From positions 1 through 64,000 of the forward strand of contig NZ_MCUV01000013.1 in the NCBI RefSeq assembly GCF_002873395.1: DNA of 64,000 nt. Direction: 5' to 3'. A program made the position numbers and the translations under genes. The stretch's first letter is position 1, and each line of letters starts with the position of its first letter. A model generated the notes under the pieces. The model saw nothing but the letters and a program-made list of their open reading frames with translations. It searched no databases and was not told the DNA's origin. Source of the stretch: Vibrio sp. 10N.286.49.B3 (GTDB lineage Bacteria > Pseudomonadota > Gammaproteobacteria > Enterobacterales > Vibrionaceae). Of the stretch, positions 7,645 to 16,720 are shown piece after piece.

Positions 7645-8463
7645 ATGACGACTAATAACAACCCATTGATTGAACGTATTACGCAGCACTACTCTACGTT
7701 AACTCAGGGTAACCAACGTCTCGCTGATTACTTGCAGCTTAACCCTGAAAAAATTCTCATATTATCCACCAATGAGATTGCGGAAGCATGCTCAGTATCG
7801 AAAACCAGTGTTAGCCGCTTTATTCGCAAACTGGGCTATCAAGATTACGCAGCATTACGGGATGAATTACTTGCCGTACGTGATAGAGGTGAGCCAATTC
7901 AGACTAGTGCGATGGCAGGTTCGATCTTTCAGCAAGATATTGGTGCATTACAACAGCTGCAAGATCAGTTAGCTTCCGTGGATCTTTCAGAGCTCATTAG
8001 TGCAATGGCCACAGCGCCACGCATTAAGATCATTGGTTATCGAAATAGTTACCCATTAGCCATGCATTTTCGTCAGCAGTTAATGCAGTGTCGTGGCAAC
8101 GTGGATCTACTGCCGCTACCTGGGCAAACCATAGGTGAGGATCTTGCAGCAATAGAGCCAGATGACTTTGTGATTGTGATTGGCATCCGTCGACGAGTCA
8201 GTAATTTTGCCAAGATCATGGATTTACTTAGAGGTAAGCAGTGCTTGCTTATTACCGATCAATCGGGACAAAAGTATGCCACTTATACGAGCCACCTTTT
8301 AGTCTGTCACATGAATAATCAAACCGCGTTAGATAGCTATTCAGTACCGATGAGTATGATTGCTCATTTAGTCAATAGTACCTATCAATTGCTCAAAGAA
8401 AAAGCGACTCAAAATAGCAGTAAAATTAGTGCAAATTACTCAAAGCTAAATGAGTTAGAATGA
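7645..8463 (+). CDS. RpiR-family transcriptional regulator (HTH + SIS)
   Basis: 272 residues. The N-terminal RpiR helix-turn-helix is visible as EIAEACSVSKTSVSRFIRKLGYQDYAALRDEL (about 43-74). The C-terminal SIS domain spans roughly 125-250 (IKIIGYRNSYPLAMHFRQQL, then DDFVIVIGIRRR). SIS domains usually bind phosphosugars, but RpiR regulators in purine and amino-acid gene clusters sense other metabolites. It lies inside the sigma-54 operon, between the importer and the catabolic genes, so it is likely a local pathway regulator. Its DNA target is not evident. Confidence 0.85.
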   Translation: MTTNNNPLIERITQHYSTLTQGNQRLADYLQLNPEKILILSTNEIAEACSVSKTSVSRFIRKLGYQDYAALRDELLAVRDRGEPIQTSAMAGSIFQQDIGALQQLQDQLASVDLSELISAMATAPRIKIIGYRNSYPLAMHFRQQLMQCRGNVDLLPLPGQTIGEDLAAIEPDDFVIVIGIRRRVSNFAKIMDLLRGKQCLLITDQSGQKYATYTSHLLVCHMNNQTALDSYSVPMSMIAHLVNSTYQLLKEKATQNSSKISANYSKLNELE

Positions 8464-8496
8464 TTTTTTTATTAATATTAATTAAGTAGTGAAACA

Positions 8497-9498
8497 ATGA
8501 ATATTATAAACAAACTTAAAAAAGAATGGTTTTTAGTCGGTATGGTTGTCGCTATCGCTTTAGCAACAATCAGTGCTGATATTGGTAAAACCGGTGGTCT
8601 TATTCAGCTTGATAAATTGACCGCTGTGGGTGTAGCGATTGTCTTTTTCTTACACGGCTTAGGCTTATCTCCTGCGGCAATTAAAGCTGGGGTCAGTAAC
8701 TGGCGTTTACATATCTATATTCAATTAGCGACCTTCCTTGCTTACCCTCTACTTTGGGTGATTTTTGGTGATCTATTCTTAGCTTATATGCCGCCAGCAC
8801 TCGCATTTGGTTTTTGTTATCTATTTGTTTTACCAAGTACTATATCATCATCTGTTGCGATGACGAGTGTTGGTAAAGGTAATGTTCCAGGCGCTATCTT
8901 TAATGCTTCATTATCCAGTATTTTAGGCATCTTAATCACACCACTATTAATCCAATTGTTCATGGGCTTTGAAGGTGTGAAGCTAGATCTAATGGCTTCG
9001 GTTATTTCGATTGCTAAATTGCTGCTGTTGCCAATGATTGCAGGTCAATTAGCTCGTCCATTCCTATTAAGCTTTGCTGAAAAGCACAAAGCGGTTGTAA
9101 CGAAAGTTGATAAATACGTCATCTTATTAATTGTTTATAACGCATTCTGTGACTCAGTCGCTAACCGTATTTGGCAGTCGTTCTCGATTGAAATGCTGAT
9201 TTCTTCGATTGTTCTTTGTAGCCTTATTCTTTTGTGCATGGTGCATTTGATTCAATGGGGTGCACGTCGTAGTCATTTCGCATTGGCCGATGAAGTTGCC
9301 GCGGTTTTCTGTGGTACGAAAAAGACACTCGCTGCTGGTATTCCTATGGCGACAGTGATTTTCGGAACAAAGCCGGAACTTGGTATGATTTTGCTACCAA
9401 TTATGCTTTATCACCCGATTCAGATTTTCTACTGCGCTATTCTAGCAAGTCGCTATGCTACGCAAAGTGAGCAAGCTCAGCCAGCCTCGACAAACTGA
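8497..9498 (+). CDS. SBF-like (bile acid:sodium symporter 7 family) membrane transporter
   Basis: 333 residues with about ten hydrophobic segments, from ATG 8497 in a GAAACA context with a weak ribosome site. The pattern FFLHGLGLSPAAIKAGVSNWRLHI near 50-75 and the later FCGTKKTLAAGIPMATVIFG are typical of the SLC10A7/YfeH-like branch of the SBF superfamily. Substrates of this branch are poorly known. Its place between the RpiR regulator and the amidase suggests it moves a pathway intermediate or end product, such as a carboxylate; this is inference. Confidence 0.8.
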   Translation: MNIINKLKKEWFLVGMVVAIALATISADIGKTGGLIQLDKLTAVGVAIVFFLHGLGLSPAAIKAGVSNWRLHIYIQLATFLAYPLLWVIFGDLFLAYMPPALAFGFCYLFVLPSTISSSVAMTSVGKGNVPGAIFNASLSSILGILITPLLIQLFMGFEGVKLDLMASVISIAKLLLLPMIAGQLARPFLLSFAEKHKAVVTKVDKYVILLIVYNAFCDSVANRIWQSFSIEMLISSIVLCSLILLCMVHLIQWGARRSHFALADEVAAVFCGTKKTLAAGIPMATVIFGTKPELGMILLPIMLYHPIQIFYCAILASRYATQSEQAQPASTN

Positions 9499-9515
9499 TA
9501 ATAAGGAGAGGCGAA

Positions 9516-10721
9516 ATGAATCACAAAGTCGCTAAGGATGCGCGTATTTATTGCTCCCAAGGACCCGAGTTTCTCGTGGGAAATACGCATGGCTCTTTAT
9601 CAGGTAAGACCTTTGTTTTTAAAGATTTGTTTGATGTGCAAGGTTATGTGACAGGGGCAGGGAACCCCACTTGGCTTCAAACACATGAAGCTGCGGAACA
9701 TACAAATCGCTTACTAACCGATCTTTTAGAGCAAGGTGCACATTGTGTTGGGCGAGTACAAACGGATGAGTTGGCGTATAGCTTAAATGGTCAAAACATT
9801 CATTACGGTACACCGATCAATCCCATTGCGCCAGATTGTTTACCTGGAGGTTCATCAAGTGGCAGTGCTGTTGCCGTTGCGAATGGGGATGCTGACTTCT
9901 CTATCGGTACGGATACCGGCGGCTCTGTCCGTGTACCTGCAAGCTATTGTGGTTTATTTGGCTTACGCCCAACATTAGGCAGGCTCGATCTGCAACATGC
10001 TTTTCAGCTATCAGGCAGTTTTGATACCGCAGGGATTTTTAGCCGTGACTTAGCCTTATTGAAGAGTGTTTTCTCTGTATTAACAGTGAGTGATAGCGAT
10101 AACGATGGTAATGCCGCTAACAAGATTTATCTCGATAGCTCGTTAGCTAACCAGCTTACACCAGCGCGTATCGATGCACTGAATGATTATTGTGCTAATG
10201 CCGGTATGACGCTGCTAGAAAGTGATGTGATTGCGTGTAGTGGTTATTCACTTGATGATCTAAGCCTGCTGTTTAGAACCATTCAAGGCTATGAGATTAT
10301 TCAACAGCATGACCAATGGCTGCAACAGTATGGTGAAAGTCTCGATCCTACGATTATGCAACGTGTTATTTGGTCTCGCAGCATTAGTGAAACGCAGTAT
10401 CAAGCGGCGAAGGCCAAGCAGTGTGAATTCCACGCTTTTCTATCTAACGCATTGAATCAACTTGATGGATTATGGGTCCTGCCTACAACACCGTCAGGTC
10501 CGCCAGCATTAACGCTAACGGGTGAGCCATTAGCGCAATATCGCTCACAACTGATGAGCTTAACCAGCATTGCAGGGCTTAGTGGTTTGCCGCAATTGCA
10601 TTTTCCAATCTCAGGGTTAGCAGAAGGGCCGTGTGGCTTTTCATTGATGGCAACGGCGAATAAAGAGACTGATATTATCGCTACGGCATTACAACTATTG
10701 CCAGCAGGAGCAAAGGAATGA
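9516..10721 (+). CDS. Amidase-signature hydrolase of the allantoin/oxamate cluster (HpxY/AtzF-like)
   Basis: 401 residues. The Ser-cisSer-Lys amidase signature is intact: the catalytic Lys in FVFKDLFDVQG (about 30-40), GGSSSGSAVAVANGDADFSIG carrying both serines (about 110-130), and TDTGGSVRVPASYCGLFGLRPT. It is shorter than full allophanate hydrolase (about 600) and lacks a C-terminal domain. The 3' end overlaps the next gene (ATGA). In the Klebsiella hpx system an amidase of this type sits beside hpxW. It probably cleaves an amide or ureido intermediate downstream of ureidoglycine, but the exact substrate is not established here. Confidence 0.8.
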   Translation: MNHKVAKDARIYCSQGPEFLVGNTHGSLSGKTFVFKDLFDVQGYVTGAGNPTWLQTHEAAEHTNRLLTDLLEQGAHCVGRVQTDELAYSLNGQNIHYGTPINPIAPDCLPGGSSSGSAVAVANGDADFSIGTDTGGSVRVPASYCGLFGLRPTLGRLDLQHAFQLSGSFDTAGIFSRDLALLKSVFSVLTVSDSDNDGNAANKIYLDSSLANQLTPARIDALNDYCANAGMTLLESDVIACSGYSLDDLSLLFRTIQGYEIIQQHDQWLQQYGESLDPTIMQRVIWSRSISETQYQAAKAKQCEFHAFLSNALNQLDGLWVLPTTPSGPPALTLTGEPLAQYRSQLMSLTSIAGLSGLPQLHFPISGLAEGPCGFSLMATANKETDIIATALQLLPAGAKE

Positions 10722-12307
10722 CATCTCAGGCTAAAGTACAAACGGCATTTACAGCACCACATTATAAAGCCGCTCAAGTAGGGCAGGCGATTCTGGATGC
10801 CGGTGGTACAGCAAGTGAAGCAATGGTTGCCGCTGCAGCAATGGTTGCGGTTCAGTATCCACATATGAACAGTATTGGTGGTGATGGTTTTTGGCTGATT
10901 TGTAAGCCAGGTGAGAAGCCAGTCGCAATAGATGCTTGCGGTGCAGCAGCGATAAATATTGATGTGGATGGCTATCGTGAGCAATCCTCTGAGCTACCAG
11001 AAAGTGGTGGTAAAGCCGCTTTAACCATGGCGGGGACTCTCTCTGGTTGGGATAAAGCGTTACAGATTAACGGTGGCAAACACGCTTTGCTTGATCTATT
11101 TCAGCCAGCCGTTGACGCTGCCAATCAAGGTATTGAAGTCACACAAAGTTTAGTCGATGCGAGTGAAAAAACCTTAGCAAGATTAAGCCAACTTGCACCT
11201 TTTGCCGAGCGCTACCTCAAGCAAGGTCGTGCATTGCAATTGGGCGATACAGTGACAAACCCAGCATTAGCGAATACTTTGCAGCACCTAGCAGAACAAG
11301 GGTTAGATGATTTCTATCGCGGTGAGTTAGCGGAAAAAATGGCAGAAGAATTGGCACTTGCTGGTAGCCCACTAACTCTAGCGGATTTTCATGCACATGA
11401 GGCAAAGCAACTTGATCCACTCAGTGTTGAAATATCGAAAGGTCACTTATATAACTTCGATGCACCGACACAAGGGCTCGCTTCTTTATTAATTTTAGCT
11501 ATTTATGATCGTCTTGCTGATCAAGCCAAATCGGAGTGCGATCATATTCATTTGTTGGTCGAGGCCACTAAACAAGCGTTTATTATTCGAGATCAGCAGA
11601 TCACCGATCCTACTTGCCTAAAAGCCCCACTGCAAACTTGGTTAACTGACGATGTCATTAACGACTGCGTTGGCAACATCAGCTTAGAGCAGGCTTTACC
11701 TTGGCCGCATAGGGCTAAGCCAGGCGATACGGTATGGATGGGCGCTTGTGATCAATATGGCACCATGGTGAGTTTTATTCAGAGTATCTATTGGGAATTT
11801 GGCTCTGGTGTCGTACTACCAAGCAGCGGCATTACTTGGAATATTCGCGGTAAAAGCTTCACACTTGATGAAACTCACCACAATGTATTAGCGCCAGGGA
11901 AAAAGCCTTTTCATACCCTAAATCCAGCTTATGTTGAGCTTAATGATGGTCGACGTATGGTCTATGGCACCATGGGGGGAGAGGGACAGCCACAGACTCA
12001 GGCTTGTTTATTCAGTCGCCACTTATATCAGCAAATGAGCTTATCTGATGCAGTAGCAGAGCCTCGTTGGTTGCTAGGACGAACTTGGGGCGATAGCACG
12101 AATAACTTACGCCTTGAGAATCAACTTTATAAAACGCATGGCGCAGCACTACAAGCGTTAGGGCACGAGGTAACTCAGGTTACGGATAATAATGAATTAA
12201 TGGGGCACGCAGGTGCCATCATGCTAGCAGCACATGGAAGCGTCACTGCAACGAGCGACCCTCGTAGTGACGGACAAAGTTTACTTGGAGAACATCATGA
12301 CAACTAA
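10718..12307 (+). CDS. hpxW: Gamma-glutamyltransferase-fold Ntn hydrolase, likely oxamate amidohydrolase HpxW
   Basis: 529 residues. The family matures by self-cleavage before a nucleophilic Thr; here that is Thr338 in KPGDTVWMGACDQYG, followed by VSFIQSIYWEFGSGVVLPSSG, which matches HpxW-type proteins rather than true Ggt (which has LTTHYSV). Other family segments are MNSIGGDGFWL (50-60) and GTMGGEGQPQTQACLFSRHL near the C-terminus. There is no signal peptide, unlike periplasmic Ggt, so it acts in the cytoplasm. HpxW converts oxamate to oxalate and ammonia late in purine breakdown. The aminotransferase and allantoate hydrolase genes that follow support this reading. Confidence 0.8.
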   Translation: MTSQAKVQTAFTAPHYKAAQVGQAILDAGGTASEAMVAAAAMVAVQYPHMNSIGGDGFWLICKPGEKPVAIDACGAAAINIDVDGYREQSSELPESGGKAALTMAGTLSGWDKALQINGGKHALLDLFQPAVDAANQGIEVTQSLVDASEKTLARLSQLAPFAERYLKQGRALQLGDTVTNPALANTLQHLAEQGLDDFYRGELAEKMAEELALAGSPLTLADFHAHEAKQLDPLSVEISKGHLYNFDAPTQGLASLLILAIYDRLADQAKSECDHIHLLVEATKQAFIIRDQQITDPTCLKAPLQTWLTDDVINDCVGNISLEQALPWPHRAKPGDTVWMGACDQYGTMVSFIQSIYWEFGSGVVLPSSGITWNIRGKSFTLDETHHNVLAPGKKPFHTLNPAYVELNDGRRMVYGTMGGEGQPQTQACLFSRHLYQQMSLSDAVAEPRWLLGRTWGDSTNNLRLENQLYKTHGAALQALGHEVTQVTDNNELMGHAGAIMLAAHGSVTATSDPRSDGQSLLGEHHDN

Positions 12308-13529
12308 ATCCCTATTTGAAACGCTTAATCCACCAGTACGCCTACTTATGGGGCCAGGTCCTATTAATGCTTATCCTCGTGTGCATCAAGCGATTTCGTC
12401 TGCACTAATTGGTCAATATGATCCAGTAATGACCGGTTATATGAATCAGGTGCAGTGTTTGTATCGTGATCTTTTTGAAACAGAGAATAAGCAAACCATG
12501 CTTGTTGATGGTACGGCGCGAGCGGGCATTGAAGCTGTGCTGGTATCGGTGCTGCAACCTGGTGATAAAGTGCTAATTCCTGTGATTGGTCGTTTTGGTC
12601 ATCTACTTTGTGAAATTGCTCAACGTATCGGTGCCGTCGTGAAAACCATCGATATAGAATGGGGTGAAGTTTGCCCACCAGAGCTTGTTGAGCAGGTGAT
12701 TAAAGAGTTCAAACCTAAGATGTTAGCCACCGTGCAAGGGGATACATCCACCACCATGAACCAACCACTGGCTGAGTTTGGTGAGATTTGTCAGCGTCAT
12801 GATGTGCTGTTTTATTGTGATGCAACGGCCTCTATTGCCGGTAATGATTTGAAGGTAGATGAGTGGCATCTTGATGCGGTTTCTGCTGGTTTACAAAAGT
12901 GTTTAGGCGGTCCTTCTGGTAGCGCACCGATTACGTTAAGCGATCATTGTGCTGATGTGATTAATCGTCGTAAGCATATTGAGGCAGGTATTCGTGCCGA
13001 TCATCATCAAGCGGGTGAAGAAGCGATTATTCAGTCAAACTACTTTGATCTCGCTATGATCATGGACTATTGGGGTCCTGAACGCCTAAACCATCATACT
13101 GAAGCAACGAGCATGTTATACGCAGCGCGCGAGTGTGCTCGAATCTTCCTTGAAGAGGGGGGTGATAATGTGATTGCACGTCATAAGCAGGCGGGTGATG
13201 CGATGGCAGATGGTCTTAACGCAATGGGGTTAAGTCTATTCGGTAATCAAGATTATAAAATGAATAATGTCGTGGGTGTGTATATCCCGCAAGGCATTGA
13301 TGGTGAAAAAGTTCGTCAAGAGTTACTGCTTTGTTTTGGTATTGAAATCGGTACTTCATTTGGTCCGTTGCATGGCAAGATTTGGCGTATTGGTACAATG
13401 GGCTTCAATGCAAGGCAGGAGTGTGTACTTACTACTTTAGCGGCCCTAGAGTCGGTTCTGTTGAAGTATAAAGCCAATATTCATCCTGGTCAGGCTGTGA
13501 CGGCTGCAATGTTGCATTTTGCCGGCTAA
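12297..13529 (+). CDS. hpxJ: (S)-Ureidoglycine-glyoxylate aminotransferase (PucG/HpxJ)
   Basis: 410 residues, from the ATG at 12297 behind TTGGAG, overlapping the previous gene by 11 bases. A class V, PLP-dependent enzyme: LLMGPGPINAYPRVHQAIS at the start, DGTARAGIEAVL, the cofactor Asp in FYCDATASIAG, Schiff-base Lys in GLQKCLGGPSG, and NHHTEATSMLYA. These segments are close to Bacillus PucG. The enzyme transfers the amino group of ureidoglycine to glyoxylate, giving oxalurate and glycine, immediately after allantoate amidohydrolase, which is encoded next. Confidence 0.88.
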   Translation: MTTKSLFETLNPPVRLLMGPGPINAYPRVHQAISSALIGQYDPVMTGYMNQVQCLYRDLFETENKQTMLVDGTARAGIEAVLVSVLQPGDKVLIPVIGRFGHLLCEIAQRIGAVVKTIDIEWGEVCPPELVEQVIKEFKPKMLATVQGDTSTTMNQPLAEFGEICQRHDVLFYCDATASIAGNDLKVDEWHLDAVSAGLQKCLGGPSGSAPITLSDHCADVINRRKHIEAGIRADHHQAGEEAIIQSNYFDLAMIMDYWGPERLNHHTEATSMLYAARECARIFLEEGGDNVIARHKQAGDAMADGLNAMGLSLFGNQDYKMNNVVGVYIPQGIDGEKVRQELLLCFGIEIGTSFGPLHGKIWRIGTMGFNARQECVLTTLAALESVLLKYKANIHPGQAVTAAMLHFAG

Positions 13530-13548
13530 GCCAAACTTAGGAGAGTAT

Positions 13549-14802
13549 ATGCAAACACAACAAGGCGCAGCAAAGATCATGGATTGGTCTGACGAACTCG
13601 CTACTTACAGTGCTATGCAAGGTGGGCTAACGCGAGCATATCTAACGACTGAACATAAACAGGCGCACCAGCAAATTGCGCACTGGATGAGTACGGCAGG
13701 CCTGCAAACTTGGCAAGATAGTGTCGGTAATCAGTGGGGAAGAAAAGTATCGACTAACTCAACTCTGCCGACTCTGATTATTGGTTCACACAGTGATACG
13801 GTTACTAACGCCGGTAAATATGATGGTAACTTAGGCATTTTATTAGCGATTGAAGCACTCGACCAATTGCAGGAAGAAGCGCTGCCTTTTCATGTTGATG
13901 TTGTTGCCTTTGCAGACGAAGAAGGTACACGTTTTAATACGACCTTAATTGGCTCTAGTGCAACGGCTGGCTGCTTTGATAATGCATGGTTAGCGGTCGA
14001 GGATGCTCAAGGGATCAGCATGGCACATGCGATGTCCGATTTTGGTTTAGCCCCCGATTTAGCGGGAAGTGACAGCCGTAGCCGCGAAGAGACACTCGCT
14101 TACTTAGAAGTGCATATTGAGCAAGGTCCCGTATTGGAAGCGAAGGATTTACCCGTGGGTGTTGTAACGGGAATCGCTGGAGCCAAGCGCTATCAATTTA
14201 AGCTTTTTGGTATGGCAGGTCACGCTGGTACTGTGCCAATAAATTTGCGTAATGATGCTTTATGTGGCGCAGCTCAGATGATCTCTACTATTGAGGAATT
14301 TGCTAAGCAACACGGCATTGTCGCTACGGTTGGTAAGTGCGAATTGATTTCTGATGCTGTCAATGTGATCCCAGGGGAAGTGCATTTTAGTTTGGATATC
14401 CGTAGCCAATGTCAAACAGCGTTAGATAACTGTTGTGAGATGCTACTGGCGCAATTATCTGATATTGCAGCGCAGCGACAACTAGAATTGCATAGCGAAA
14501 ATATTTACCAAGCTGAAGCGGTACTCTGTAGTGATTCTTTACAGCAGTATTGGAGCGATGTGGTTGAAGAGCATACCAAACAAAACCCTTGTTTATTAAC
14601 CAGTGGTGCAGGACATGATGCGATGGTCATGACCAATATTACCGATATTGGTATGTTGTTTGTGCGCTGTGAAAAGGGGATCAGTCATCATCCGAAAGAG
14701 CAGGTCATGCAAGCAGATGTAGCCGTTGCTCTTAACTGCTTAGTTGATATGGTTAAGAAGCTATCTATCGAAGCCGTTGTGGAGAAAGCACATGAGGAAT
14801 GA
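13549..14802 (+). CDS. allC: Allantoate amidohydrolase (M20 family; AllC/HpxK)
   Basis: 417 residues, from ATG 13549 with AGGAGAG upstream. The binuclear metal site of the M20 hydantoinase/carbamoylase branch is visible in GSHSDTV, YDGNLG, ADEEGTRF (general base Glu), EVHIEQGPVLE and, near the C-terminus, TSGAGHDAMVM. The dimerisation lid carries GMAGHAGTVPINLRNDAL. It hydrolyses allantoate to ureidoglycine, CO2 and ammonia. N-carbamoyl-amino-acid hydrolase is the main alternative, but the neighbouring ureidoglycine aminotransferase and allantoinase genes favour allantoate. Last gene of the sigma-54 operon. Confidence 0.88.
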   Translation: MQTQQGAAKIMDWSDELATYSAMQGGLTRAYLTTEHKQAHQQIAHWMSTAGLQTWQDSVGNQWGRKVSTNSTLPTLIIGSHSDTVTNAGKYDGNLGILLAIEALDQLQEEALPFHVDVVAFADEEGTRFNTTLIGSSATAGCFDNAWLAVEDAQGISMAHAMSDFGLAPDLAGSDSRSREETLAYLEVHIEQGPVLEAKDLPVGVVTGIAGAKRYQFKLFGMAGHAGTVPINLRNDALCGAAQMISTIEEFAKQHGIVATVGKCELISDAVNVIPGEVHFSLDIRSQCQTALDNCCEMLLAQLSDIAAQRQLELHSENIYQAEAVLCSDSLQQYWSDVVEEHTKQNPCLLTSGAGHDAMVMTNITDIGMLFVRCEKGISHHPKEQVMQADVAVALNCLVDMVKKLSIEAVVEKAHEE

Positions 14803-14930
14803 TAGTCAGCGTTATCAACTCTAGACAATTAAGCAATTAATGCTAGAACATGATGATATTTCCTCACTAAATAGTGATGATATTCTATTTTTGCAACAGC
14901 GAGTTGTTTAGCTTAAAAAGAGGTGGAATG

Positions 14931-14986
14931 AAAACTTAGCCTACGGGTGACTCTTGTGAATTTGAGTCATTAAGAGGCTAAGTTTT
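14931..14986. terminator. Bidirectional terminator between the convergent allantoin operons
   Basis: Nested inverted repeats: outer AAAACTTAGCC / GGCTAAGTTTT and inner GACTC / GAGTC. A- and T-runs at both sides let it stop the plus-strand hpx operon and the minus-strand puuE unit. Confidence 0.8.
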
Positions 14987-14996
14987 AATCGTGAAG

Positions 14997-15932
14997 CTAA
15001 TCTTTTTTATATGGGTGATGTTCATACCAATGTTGTGCAATTTCATCTCTACGCGCAACCCAAACATCAGAGTGTGATTCTACATAATCTAAAAACTTTT
15101 TAAGTGCCATAAAGCGACTTGGTTTGCCAATCACACGGCAGTGTAAACCAATAGACATCATTTTTGGTTTATCACTTCCTTCTGCATAAAGGCAATCAAA
15201 ACTATCTTTCAAGTATTGAAAAAACTCATCGCCATGGCTAAAGCCGTATGGTGAAGAGAAGCGCATATCATTATTATCAAGAGTATAAGGTACGATAAGG
15301 TGTGGACGTGTTTCTTGTGTATTTTCTACACATGGAACTTGTGTCCAAAATGGCAGGTCATCACCATAATTATCCGAGTCATACCGTATCTCTTTCTGTT
15401 CAGCAACCAGGTTACGAGTATTAGGGGAGTCGCGACCGGTATACCAGCCCATCGGTGTTTTTCCCGTCAATTCAGTAATAATGCTCAATGCCTGCTGCAT
15501 GTGGTCACGCTCGTCTTCAATTGGCATATGCTGATAATGGATCCATTTTAATCCATGGCATGCAATCTCATGGCCATCTTCAATAATTGCTTGAGTCACT
15601 TCTGGGTTACGCTGTAACGCTGTTGCAACAGCAAATACAGTTAATGGCAGTTGTCGTTGCTTAAACTCGCTCAATATACGCCATACACCTGCTCTTGAGC
15701 CGTATTCGTATAATGACTCCATGCTCATGTGGCGCTCTGTGTATGCTTCTGCACCAGCAATTTCGGATAAAAAAGTCTCAGAATGTGTATCACCGTGTAA
15801 TACACAGTTTTCGCCACCTTCTTCAAAATTCAGCACGAATTGGACAGCGATTTTGGCATTATTAGGCCAGTTCGCATGGGGTATGTTATCTCTGCCGTAA
15901 CCGGTATAATCGCGTGGGTTTTGCTTATCCAT
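14997..15932 (-). CDS. puuE: Allantoinase PuuE (polysaccharide-deacetylase fold)
   Basis: 311 residues, the usual PuuE length. It carries the NodB-type fold, with NFEEGGENCVLHGD near the start, MSMESLYEYGSRAGVWR (about 69-85), DGHEIACHGLKWI, and MGWYTGRDSPNTR, all diagnostic of PuuE rather than of chitin or peptidoglycan deacetylases. It opens the hydantoin ring of allantoin to give allantoate and is metal-independent, unlike AllB. The racemase gene is two bases upstream and the GntR regulator precedes it, so the three form one operon. Confidence 0.92.
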   Translation of the reverse strand: MDKQNPRDYTGYGRDNIPHANWPNNAKIAVQFVLNFEEGGENCVLHGDTHSETFLSEIAGAEAYTERHMSMESLYEYGSRAGVWRILSEFKQRQLPLTVFAVATALQRNPEVTQAIIEDGHEIACHGLKWIHYQHMPIEDERDHMQQALSIITELTGKTPMGWYTGRDSPNTRNLVAEQKEIRYDSDNYGDDLPFWTQVPCVENTQETRPHLIVPYTLDNNDMRFSSPYGFSHGDEFFQYLKDSFDCLYAEGSDKPKMMSIGLHCRVIGKPSRFMALKKFLDYVESHSDVWVARRDEIAQHWYEHHPYKKD

Positions 15933-15934
15933 AA

Positions 15935-16708
15935 TTAACTAACTCGATGTAATTTTTTAGGTGAATCTGTTTTTGATTGGCTATCCCAGTGCTGATAACG
16001 ACCACTAAACCCTTTGCTCAATGGCGCAGCATATTGCCCCTCTTTGCTGGTTGTTAATTGCAACTGGTGCAGGGACTCTGCAAGTTTTACTGCTGCTGAA
16101 ACACCATCAATAACTGGAACTTTTAGCTCAGAAGATAATTGTTGAGCGAGATCAGACATACCGGCACAACCAAGCACTATTGCCTCTGCCTTATCTTCTT
16201 TTATGGCAGCTAAACATTCATTTTTAAGGCATTGGTAACTATCTTGGCTAATGTTTTCTAAGTCTAATACCGCAATATCGGTAGCACGTAGGCTGCTACA
16301 AAGGTGCTGATAACCATAACGAGCTAATAGGTGTTCGCTGGCTGGTAATGTGCGGGTCATGGTTGTGATAATACCAAAACGATAAGAAACTAAGCTGGCA
16401 AGTTGAAATGCAGCACCTGCTATACCAATCACCGGAACGCTGGCAATTTCACGCGCGGCATCAAGGGCAGGATCGCCAAAGCATGCGATGATATGTGCAT
16501 CAACCCCTTTCTCTTCACCTTCTCGGATCACATCTAAAAGAGCAGCTGCTGCGATCGTTTCATCAAATGCACTTTCGATACTTTCAGGACCATGTCGAGG
16601 GGATGATGCCGTAATGACTGTATCGGATAGAGCGACCATTTGTGCCGACTCAGCAATCTTTTCTGTCATCCCTAAGCAGGTATTAGGGTTAATTAAGTTA
16701 ATGTGCAT
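15935..16708 (-). CDS. hpxA: Allantoin/hydantoin racemase (Asp/Glu racemase superfamily)
   Basis: 257 residues. The two catalytic cysteines of the superfamily are in IIACFGDPALDAAREI and VLGCAGMSDL. The opening MHINLINPNTCLGMTEKI is typical of the HyuE/HpxA group. It interconverts allantoin enantiomers so that stereospecific PuuE can use both. Twelve bases separate it from the upstream regulator gene and two from puuE downstream. Confidence 0.87.
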   Translation of the reverse strand: MHINLINPNTCLGMTEKIAESAQMVALSDTVITASSPRHGPESIESAFDETIAAAALLDVIREGEEKGVDAHIIACFGDPALDAAREIASVPVIGIAGAAFQLASLVSYRFGIITTMTRTLPASEHLLARYGYQHLCSSLRATDIAVLDLENISQDSYQCLKNECLAAIKEDKAEAIVLGCAGMSDLAQQLSSELKVPVIDGVSAAVKLAESLHQLQLTTSKEGQYAAPLSKGFSGRYQHWDSQSKTDSPKKLHRVS

Positions 16709-16720
16709 CTATTACTCCAT

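Noticed and set aside
10457..10984. 175-codon minus-strand open frame across the amidase/HpxW junction
   Set aside because: It is antisense to two well-supported genes, rich in Cys and His from the reverse reading, and resembles no protein family.
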